A stretch of DNA of 64,000 nucleotides. Source: SpSt-205 sp039630245. GTDB lineage: Bacteria; Bacteroidota; Bacteroidia; SpSt-205. The stretch spans positions 124,001 through 188,000 of the forward strand of contig JBCNVK010000004.1 of NCBI GenBank assembly GCA_039630245.1, written 5' to 3'. This document shows positions 50,033-56,652 of this stretch, piece by piece; position 1 is the stretch's first letter, and each line of letters begins with the position of its first letter. The notes beneath the pieces were generated by a model, which was not told the origin of the DNA, did not search any database, and saw only the letters and a list, made by a program, of their open reading frames with translations. Position numbers and translations under genes: made by a program.

Positions 50033-52471
50033 CTAGTTGCGCAAAGGCTTGCCTGTCTTAAGGAGATGCTGGATGCGCTCAAGGGTGCGCCGCTCTCCAC
50101 ATAGGCTCAAAAAGGCCTCCCGCTCCAAATCTAAGAGATACTCCTCACTTACGTACTGCACGCCTGTAAGGTCGCCGCCTGCTAAAACGTAAGCCAGCTT
50201 GCGCGTGATGTGCCGATCGTACTCGGTAATGTAGCCGGCCTGTTGCATCTGGTAGAGGGAGGCTTCCACACCGCCTAAGGCCGTACGGCCTAATACGCGC
50301 ACCTGCCGCTTTGGCTGAGGCGGCACATAGCCCTGCTCGGCTAAAAAGCGCGCGTAGCTTTTTGCGTCACGCAGCACTTTTTGGCGATTGAGGGTGATCC
50401 GGGTTTGATAGGGGCGCAGAAGCCCCATGGCCACGGCTTCAAAGGCCGACGTAGCCACCTTCGCCGTGGCAATCATGGTGAGGATGTCGCGGAAGTAGTT
50501 AAGCTCCACGTCCCCCTCTACATAGCGCTCGGCGATGCGTACGGCCATTTCTTTAGAACCGCCGCCAGCGGGGATTACCCCAGCGCCTACCTCCACAAGC
50601 CCTATGTAGGTTTCCGCAGCCGCTTGTACGCCATCTGCATGAAGGGCCATCTCGCAGCCCCCGCCCAGCGTAAGCCCATGCGTCGCCACCACCACTGGCA
50701 CTGCGCTGTGACGCAGGCGCATTACCGTCTTTTGGAAAAGCCGCACGGCAAAATCCAGCTCATCCCACTCCTGCTCCGCCGCTAAGAGAAAGATCATCGC
50801 CAGGTTAGCCCCAGCCGAGAAATTCTCGCCCTGGTTTCCAATCACCACTCCGTCATAATGCCTTTCAGCTATATCTAGAGCGCGCTGAATGGCCTCCAGC
50901 ACTTCCCCGCCAATAGTGTTCATTTTTGTATGAAACTCTACGCCTAAAATCCCATCGCCCAAATCAAATATGGAAGCCCCGCTATTTTGCCAGATCACCC
51001 GCTCTTCACGCAGAGTATCCAGAATAATGTACCAATCCTGTCCAGGTACCTCTACATAGGTTTTGCGCTGAGGGCTGTAGGCGTATTTCCGCCCTTGGCG
51101 AACCTCATAGAAGCGGGTGTAGCCGGCCTGCCGCATTTCTTCCACCCAAGCGGCTGGGCGTAGCCCATATTTAGCTATGGCGGCTAGCCCAGTTTCCAGC
51201 CCTATCGCATCCCATTTCTCAAAAGGCCCCAGCTGCCACCCAAAGCCAGCCCGCACCGCCGCATCAATCGCATAAATCTCATCCGCAATTTCGGGGATAC
51301 GGTGCGAGACGTAGGCAAAAAGCGCCGCCATGTTCTCTTTGAGGAGCTCGGCGTAGGGCTCCTCGCTCTGAGCTATCAGTTTCAGACGGCGGCTGAGCTT
51401 TTCTTCGGCTTTGAGCTGCTCCAGGAGCGGAGAGCGTACTTTTTTCTGCTCCTTGTACTCCAGCGTAGCTAGGTCTAAGCTTTGGATTACGCTTGTGCCA
51501 TTTACATGGAGCTTTTGATAGAAGCCCCGTCCGGCTTTTTCGCCCAGAAGGCCTTTGTCAAGCATTTTATTCAGGTAGTCGGGGAGCCGGAAAGTCTCAC
51601 GCGCCTCGTCCTGAGGGCAGTTTTCATACAGGCCGCGCGCTACTTTAGCCAGCGTATCTAACCCCACCACATCCGCCGTACGGAAGGTAGCCGACTTAGG
51701 ATGGCCAATCAGCGGCCCCGTAAGCTGATCTACCTCCTCCACCGTGAGGCCATAGCGCGGAAGAGCATGTAAAAGATGCATAATTGCATAGACGCCGACC
51801 CGATTAGCAATAAAGGCCGGGGTATCCTTACATAAAACCGTCTCTTTGCCTAAATACAGCTGGCCAAAATGCATGAGAAATTCTATCACCTCGGGATCCG
51901 TATCCGGCCCGGGGATAATCTCTAAGAGAGGCAGGTAACGAGGGGGATTGAAGAAGTGCGTGCCGGCAAAGTGCCGCCGAAAATCCGCCGAACGCCCTTC
52001 TACTAAGAAACGCATTGGAATGCCCGACGTGTTGGAAGTGATGAGCGTGCCGGGGCGGCGGTACTTTTCTAATTCCGCATACACCTGACGCTTTATTTGA
52101 AGGTCTTCCACTACAGCTTCCAAAATCCAATCGGCTTCCTCAATTCGGCGCAAATCATCGGTGAAGTTCCCCAGCTCTACCCGCTCAGGCACGGCACTGG
52201 AGAAGCTAGGGGAAGGAGAGAGTTTGAGCGCCCTTTGGAAAAGCTCTCGCACGATGCGGTTGCGCACGTCGGGATGGTCTAAGGTCAAGCCCTTAGCAGC
52301 TTCCTCGGGCGTGAGGGTAGTGGGGGCTATGTCCAGAAGAAGCACGGGAAAGCCTGCTCCAGCAAAGTGAAGGGCGATTTGCGAGCCCATGACGCCAGCG
52401 CCGAGTACGGCTACTTTCCGAATGCGCCGCTGTGTGCGCGTAGGGACCTCTGCGATAGCTGCAGCCTGCAT
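50033..52471 (-). CDS. 3-hydroxyacyl-CoA dehydrogenase/enoyl-CoA hydratase, FadN type
   Basis: An 812-residue beta-oxidation enzyme. Residues ~18-200 are the NAD-binding domain (KVAVLGAGVMGSQIALHFAG, and GTHFFNPPRYLPLLEIIPG); ~215-400 the HCDH C-domain (NRVGVYAIMHLLHAL); ~520-750 a crotonase-fold domain (VIGNQGENFSAGANLAMIF, THGLTLGGGCEMALHADGVQ), giving dehydrogenase then hydratase order as in Bacillus FadN. Start ATG 52471 follows TATCTTCG by four bases. It shares its divergent promoter region with yebC and is followed by the esterase. Confidence 0.88.
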   Translation of the reverse strand: MQAAAIAEVPTRTQRRIRKVAVLGAGVMGSQIALHFAGAGFPVLLLDIAPTTLTPEEAAKGLTLDHPDVRNRIVRELFQRALKLSPSPSFSSAVPERVELGNFTDDLRRIEEADWILEAVVEDLQIKRQVYAELEKYRRPGTLITSNTSGIPMRFLVEGRSADFRRHFAGTHFFNPPRYLPLLEIIPGPDTDPEVIEFLMHFGQLYLGKETVLCKDTPAFIANRVGVYAIMHLLHALPRYGLTVEEVDQLTGPLIGHPKSATFRTADVVGLDTLAKVARGLYENCPQDEARETFRLPDYLNKMLDKGLLGEKAGRGFYQKLHVNGTSVIQSLDLATLEYKEQKKVRSPLLEQLKAEEKLSRRLKLIAQSEEPYAELLKENMAALFAYVSHRIPEIADEIYAIDAAVRAGFGWQLGPFEKWDAIGLETGLAAIAKYGLRPAAWVEEMRQAGYTRFYEVRQGRKYAYSPQRKTYVEVPGQDWYIILDTLREERVIWQNSGASIFDLGDGILGVEFHTKMNTIGGEVLEAIQRALDIAERHYDGVVIGNQGENFSAGANLAMIFLLAAEQEWDELDFAVRLFQKTVMRLRHSAVPVVVATHGLTLGGGCEMALHADGVQAAAETYIGLVEVGAGVIPAGGGSKEMAVRIAERYVEGDVELNYFRDILTMIATAKVATSAFEAVAMGLLRPYQTRITLNRQKVLRDAKSYARFLAEQGYVPPQPKRQVRVLGRTALGGVEASLYQMQQAGYITEYDRHITRKLAYVLAGGDLTGVQYVSEEYLLDLEREAFLSLCGERRTLERIQHLLKTGKPLRN

Positions 52472-52475
52472 ATGG

Positions 52476-52483
52476 CGAAGATA
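52476..52483 (-). promoter_or_regulatory. -7 element of the FadN-type gene (TTCG variant)
   Basis: TATCTTCG on the minus strand, then CCAT and ATG 52471. One mismatch to TAnnTTTG, same gap as its neighbours. Confidence 0.6.
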
Positions 52484-52504
52484 GAGGTTTTAGCTGGTCG
52501 CTCG

Positions 52505-52512
52505 TATCTTTG
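52505..52512 (+). promoter_or_regulatory. -7 promoter element of yebC
   Basis: TATCTTTG on the plus strand, then CTTC and ATG 52517. Exact consensus; 21 bp from the divergent element. Confidence 0.75.
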
Positions 52513-52516
52513 CTTC

Positions 52517-53269
52517 ATGGCGGGACATAGCAAATGGGCCCAAATCAAGCGTAAAAAAGCCGTAGTAGACGCTCGGCGTGGGGCCCTTTTTACCCGACTC
52601 GTGCGCGAAATCACCGTAGCTGCTCGCAGCGGCGGCCCTAATCCAGACTTCAATCCCCGCCTGCGCTTAGCTATCCAAAACGCTCGCCGAGCCAATATGC
52701 CTAAGGAGGTCATTGAGCGGGCCATTTCCAAAGGTGGTAGCGACACAGAAGCCTATACCGAAGTGCTATACGAGGGGTATGCGCCTGGCGGCGTGGCCGT
52801 CCTGATAGAAGCCATGACGGATAATACCAACCGTACAGTCTCTCAGCTGCGCACCCTTTTCAGCCGCAGCGGGGGCAGCCTAGCCACGGCCGGCGCCGTC
52901 TCCTACCTCTTCCAACGCAAAGGCCTCTTCACCATCCCCGCCGACCGCCTCCCTAGCGAAGAGCGCTTCTTAGAAGCCATGCTGGAAGCCGGCGCGGAAG
53001 ACGTAGAAATCGGCGAAGGTACCGCCGTAGTTACCTGCACCTACGAAGAATTCGGCCGCGTCCAAGAAGCTTTAGAGCAGCTCGGCATTGAACCCGAAGA
53101 AGCTAGCTTGGCCTGGATTCCCACCTCTTACGTGCAACTACCTTGGGAAGAAGCCCAGAAAGCCCTCCGCCTCATAGACCAACTAGAAGACCACGAGGAC
53201 GTTCAGAAGGTCTATCACAACCTCGCCATGACGGAAGAAATCGCCAGCCGCTACGCGGCCGCCCTATGA
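52517..53269 (+). CDS. yebC: YebC/TACO1-family protein
   Basis: A 250-residue YebC/PmpR (TACO1) family protein. The start MAGHSKWAQIKRKKAVVDARRG is family-typical, which fixes ATG 52517. NMPKEVIERAISKGGSD, YEGYAPGGVAVLIEAMTDNTNRTVSQLR and the C-terminal domains follow. Members regulate transcription and, more recently, have been tied to translation of proline-rich stretches; the role here is inferred from family only. Confidence 0.95.
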   Translation: MAGHSKWAQIKRKKAVVDARRGALFTRLVREITVAARSGGPNPDFNPRLRLAIQNARRANMPKEVIERAISKGGSDTEAYTEVLYEGYAPGGVAVLIEAMTDNTNRTVSQLRTLFSRSGGSLATAGAVSYLFQRKGLFTIPADRLPSEERFLEAMLEAGAEDVEIGEGTAVVTCTYEEFGRVQEALEQLGIEPEEASLAWIPTSYVQLPWEEAQKALRLIDQLEDHEDVQKVYHNLAMTEEIASRYAAAL

Positions 53270-53293
53270 CCCCATCTGCTCTCTAAGCCCTGA

Positions 53294-53301
53294 TACCTTT
53301 A
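53294..53301 (+). promoter_or_regulatory. Probable -7 element of purC
   Basis: TACCTTTA on the plus strand, one mismatch to TAnnTTTG, five bases before ATG 53307. Confidence 0.5.
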
Positions 53302-53306
53302 CACTC

Positions 53307-54251
53307 ATGGCAAGCCTTTATGAAACAAATTACCAATTCACCGGGCAGACGGGCTTTCGGCGGGGAAAAGTAAGGGATATTTACGAGATTCACTATACCT
53401 ACCTTGTCCTGATTACGACTGACCGCATATCGGCTTATGATCGGATTCTTTCGGAAACAATACCTTACAAGGGCCAGATCCTGACGGGCATATCAGATTT
53501 TATGTTTCGGCATTTTCAGGCTAAGGTACCCTCCGCCTGGGTAAGTACCCCAGACCCCAATGTACTCCTCATGCGCCGGGCCCGCATGTATCCCGTGGAG
53601 GTGATTGTACGACGCTGCCTGGTGGGCTACCTATGGCGGCTCTATCGGGCAGGCGGACGCATCATCAGCGGCGTGCGCCTGCCTGAAGGCCTCATAGAAA
53701 ATGACCTCCTCCCCGAACCTATCATAACCCCCACCACCAAATCCGTTATCGGCCATGATGTAGAAATCAGCGAGAAGGAGATTATAGAGACTGGCCTAGT
53801 GCCGCCTTCCCACTGGGAGGCCATACGCGCCTATGCCTTAGAGCTTTTTCGCGGTGGGATGGAAATAGCCGAAAAAGGCGGGATGCTTCTATGCGACGCT
53901 AAGTATGAATTTGGCGAAATTGACGGCCAGGTGGTCCTAGCCGATGAGGTGCACACGCCCGACAGCGCCCGCTACCTCAAACTGGAAGGTTACTACGAGC
54001 GTCAAGCCCGCCGAGACCCTCAAATCCACCTTACTAAAGAATACATCCGCGAATGGCTCATGCGCCAGGGCTTTCAGGGTCAGCCCAATGCTACCCCCCC
54101 ACCGCTGGACGTAGAAGTGCTGCGTGAGGCCCGCGATCGCTACGTAGAGGTCTACCAGCGCCTCTTAGGCCAGCCTTTCCGCCCGCGCGACTATAAGAGC
54201 ATTGAAGAGGAAATCTACGCCCATGTGGAAGCGGCACTGGAGCAGCTTTAG
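53307..54251 (+). CDS. purC: SAICAR synthase
   Basis: PurC ligates aspartate to CAIR in purine synthesis. The 314-residue protein is at the long end of the family and carries GKVRDIYEI near residue 20, TDRISAYDRIL near 38, EVIVRRCLVGYLWR near 97, GLIENDLLPEPIITPTTK, and LCDAKYEFGEIDGQVVLADEVHTPDSAR near 195-220. Start ATG 53307 fits the family. A second purine gene, purN, is elsewhere in the window. It overlaps the Sel1 gene. Confidence 0.95.
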   Translation: MASLYETNYQFTGQTGFRRGKVRDIYEIHYTYLVLITTDRISAYDRILSETIPYKGQILTGISDFMFRHFQAKVPSAWVSTPDPNVLLMRRARMYPVEVIVRRCLVGYLWRLYRAGGRIISGVRLPEGLIENDLLPEPIITPTTKSVIGHDVEISEKEIIETGLVPPSHWEAIRAYALELFRGGMEIAEKGGMLLCDAKYEFGEIDGQVVLADEVHTPDSARYLKLEGYYERQARRDPQIHLTKEYIREWLMRQGFQGQPNATPPPLDVEVLREARDRYVEVYQRLLGQPFRPRDYKSIEEEIYAHVEAALEQL

Positions 54252-55062
54252 GTGGATGGCCCTCTTGGGCGGTCTTCTCGCCCAGCCCCTCCGCATCACT
54301 ACAGGCGTATTGGGAAAGGACCCCCGCTTCCACCTGCAAGGGCGTACGCCAGCCCAGCTAGACTCCCTGCGCGCACTAGCCCAGAAAGGAGAAACCACCG
54401 CTTGTCTAGCGCTAGTAGAGCACTACCAGCTCATAGACCTTCAGCCAGACAGCGCCCAAAAATACCTCAGAATAGCCGCCCAAAAAGGCGCCGCCGAAGC
54501 CCAATATCTCTTGGGCCTCATTTATTTGAGGGGCGTAGAAGGGCCTAAGCGGCCAGCGGAGGGGCGCCGCCTTTTGGAAGCCGCAGCCGCTCAGAATTAC
54601 CTTCTGGCCCTCAAAGTGCTGTACGAGGTGCTGGAACCGCCCGACTCCCTCTCGCCTTTATATGTAGCGGTCCTTCCTCCCGATGCGAAGGCCGCTTTCC
54701 GCTACGCCCACCGAGCGGCTGAACTGGGCGATCCCCAGGCCATGACCGCCGTAGGCCGCTACTACGCCTTAGGTAAAGGGACACCCCGAAGCGACTCCCT
54801 GGCCCAATTCTGGCTGGAAAAGGCCGCCCATACGGGCCATGTACCCGCCCAACTACTTCTGGCTGAATGGAGTCTCCAGCGCTGGCATAACCCTTCCAAA
54901 GCGCTTCTCTGGGCTCAAGAAGCCCTGCGCAATCCGCGCAGCTCGCCCGAGGCCTTAGCCCAGGCGCGCGTAGCCGCTTACTACGCCGAGTACCTTCCTC
55001 AGTGGCTCCGCCTGTGGTATAAGCTCCTCCTTCTTCCCGCCGACTTCTCCGTAGTGCCCTAA
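54223..55062 (+). CDS. Secreted Sel1-repeat protein
   Basis: A ~279-residue protein with an N-terminal basic-hydrophobic signal (MWKRHWSSFRWMALLGGLLAQ) and Sel1-like 36-residue helical repeats (AAQKGAAEAQYLLGLIYLRGVEG, AAELGDPQAMTAVGRYYALGKGTP, AAHTGHVPAQLLLAEWSLQ). Sel1 solenoids mediate protein contacts. The start is uncertain: ATG 54223 (overlapping purC by 29 bp, with a proper n-region) or ATG 54256. It overlaps the next gene in TAATG. Confidence 0.68.
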   Translation: MWKRHWSSFRWMALLGGLLAQPLRITTGVLGKDPRFHLQGRTPAQLDSLRALAQKGETTACLALVEHYQLIDLQPDSAQKYLRIAAQKGAAEAQYLLGLIYLRGVEGPKRPAEGRRLLEAAAAQNYLLALKVLYEVLEPPDSLSPLYVAVLPPDAKAAFRYAHRAAELGDPQAMTAVGRYYALGKGTPRSDSLAQFWLEKAAHTGHVPAQLLLAEWSLQRWHNPSKALLWAQEALRNPRSSPEALAQARVAAYYAEYLPQWLRLWYKLLLLPADFSVVP

Positions 55063-55706
55063 TGCTTACCCTATTAGGCTTAGTTTGGCTGCAAAATCCT
55101 CTACCTTATGCTGAATTGCACTATAAGGTCTCCCGCTACCTTGAAGACTTACGCTCCATGCAGTGGCTGAGCGAGCTGCGCCCAGCCATGGAAGCCGCTC
55201 GACGCCTTACCTGGCACAACCGATTTTTCAACGAAGTGGCCCACCTCTATCTAAAGACTCCGGATTCCCTCCCACTCCTCTTAGAGAAGGTAGAGCATCT
55301 GACCGGAATAAACCGAAGCAAGATACAACCGCTTTTCCCCCAGTGTCCTGACTCGGTAGATCCAGCAGCGCTCTTTTATTCCTATGCTGCGCTTGAGAAG
55401 GCATTTGAGGAAGATACTTCCCAGACGGGTTACATAAGTCGGCAGCTTATTCTGCTAGCGCGCAGCTGTCTGGAGACTTGGCTTGTAGTGCCGCACCGTC
55501 CGCCCCTTGCTCAACTCATTAGAAGCGCCCTCAAAGGCTATCTAAGAGGCCTTATAGCGGGGTACGAGTTTTTCGGCTTTGCCGAGTCCGCCGAAAGCTG
55601 GGAGGAAAAGGTAGGTACTATTGAAAAAATAGGCCTTTTGGAGTATTTTGCCTATGGGGAGACGGCAAATACCTTTCGGGCCTGGCGAAAGGGGATTAGG
55701 CGCTAG
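55062..55706 (+). CDS. Hypothetical helical protein
   Basis: A 214-residue protein with no family I recognise. A hydrophobic N-terminus (MLTLLGLVWLQNPLPYA) could be a signal or anchor; the rest is helical, rich in Leu, Arg and Glu, with aromatic pairs such as GYEFFGFAESAESW. It overlaps the Sel1 gene stop by one base pattern (TAATG), so the two are probably co-translated and may work together. No terminator is visible in the 98-bp gap that follows. Confidence 0.55.
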   Translation: MLTLLGLVWLQNPLPYAELHYKVSRYLEDLRSMQWLSELRPAMEAARRLTWHNRFFNEVAHLYLKTPDSLPLLLEKVEHLTGINRSKIQPLFPQCPDSVDPAALFYSYAALEKAFEEDTSQTGYISRQLILLARSCLETWLVVPHRPPLAQLIRSALKGYLRGLIAGYEFFGFAESAESWEEKVGTIEKIGLLEYFAYGETANTFRAWRKGIRR

Positions 55707-55804
55707 CAGGAGGCTAAAGCGCTTCAGCGTATCTTCCCCTCTTACCCGTATCCCGAGGACGTCTTTGTAGGTTTAGCCCAGCGGAAATAGAGGGCCCTTT
55801 CCCT

Positions 55805-56425
55805 TTAGGTCAGCTTAGGTGAGGTAGCGTCCAACCGATGGGTAAGGTAGAAGCCCGCCCCTCCGATAGAGGCCAAAGGCGTCGTTAGCAATGTGCCCAC
55901 CCCCAAAGCCAGAATTCCTAAGAAATGCACTAAAAGTAAAGTAAGGATAAAAAGGATAGACTTACCAGGATTTTGCAATAAAATAGCCAGAGCCCCGCGA
56001 AGCGCTTCCCCTATGCCAGCATCCCTCTCCAAAACGAAGTAGGAAAAGAAGTAGAAAACCACCATGAGGAAGAGTAGTAAGAGGGCCCCCAAAACAAAAC
56101 TGGCAGTTACACTTAGGCCCCCGTCTGTGAGGTAAACAATGAGGAGGATCAGTCCAGGTATAAGCCCCACGACGACCAGTCCTACCAAAATCTTGACATA
56201 AGCGATTAGAGGGGGAAATACTTGACTAAATTCCACTGGAGAGTCGGAGCGCCAGACCTGAAGGCCATAATAGTTAAGCGCCACGCCGATAATAAAGCTG
56301 ACGATTATCCCGACGACAGGGATGAGGGAAAAAAGGAATATGGCTAAAGCCAATAAAAGGCCCACAAGCCAATTTTTGTTCCAAAATTTTTGCCAGGCTT
56401 GACTCCAAATAGTAGAGATTGGCAT
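55805..56425 (-). CDS. Multi-pass membrane protein, unknown
   Basis: A 206-residue membrane protein with about five hydrophobic spans (for example LVGLLLALAIFLFSLIPVVG and ILFILTLLLVHFLGILALG). It resembles the DUF975/YciC-like small membrane families in shape only; no charged motif or catalytic residue is evident. Start ATG 56425 follows TAAATTTG by four bases. It stands alone with no co-transcribed partner. Confidence 0.6.
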   Translation of the reverse strand: MPISTIWSQAWQKFWNKNWLVGLLLALAIFLFSLIPVVGIIVSFIIGVALNYYGLQVWRSDSPVEFSQVFPPLIAYVKILVGLVVVGLIPGLILLIVYLTDGGLSVTASFVLGALLLLFLMVVFYFFSYFVLERDAGIGEALRGALAILLQNPGKSILFILTLLLVHFLGILALGVGTLLTTPLASIGGAGFYLTHRLDATSPKLT

Positions 56426-56429
56426 ACGG

Positions 56430-56437
56430 CAAATTTA
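56430..56437 (-). promoter_or_regulatory. -7 promoter element of the membrane protein gene
   Basis: TAAATTTG on the minus strand, then CCGT and ATG 56425. Exact consensus, four-base gap. Confidence 0.75.
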
Positions 56438-56652
56438 GGCTAAAGTCATTTTATACTTTAGGGCCGTTGCGAAGCAGTGAAAAGCCCTAAAGCCAGCTCT
56501 GCTAGAGGAGGCTCAGCTGGGGACTATCTAGACTACAAGCTCGGAAGAGGCGAGGGCATGCGAGAAGCCAGCCTGCATGGGTTATAGGGCTCTGACAGGG
56601 CGGCAAAGCGCAAAGCCTAATTCAAGTAAGGGGCAGCCGAAGGCGCCTCGTA
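56438..56652. other. 215-bp intergenic region with strong inverted repeats
   Basis: No gene found. CTTTAGGGC (56456-56464) pairs perfectly with GCCCTAAAG (56484-56492) across a 19-nt loop. A second candidate stem is CCAGCT/AGCTGG around 56495-56521. A short GC hairpin with one bulge lies near 56632-56647, just past the S74 protein gene's stop on the minus strand; no T-run follows it. It could be a structured 3' region or an unrecognised small RNA. Confidence 0.4.
56456..56492. repeat. Perfect 9-bp inverted repeat
   Basis: CTTTAGGGC and its reverse complement GCCCTAAAG, arms at 56456-56464 and 56484-56492, loop 19 nt. Inside the loop TGC-GAA-GCA can form a small second stem. Confidence 0.7.
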
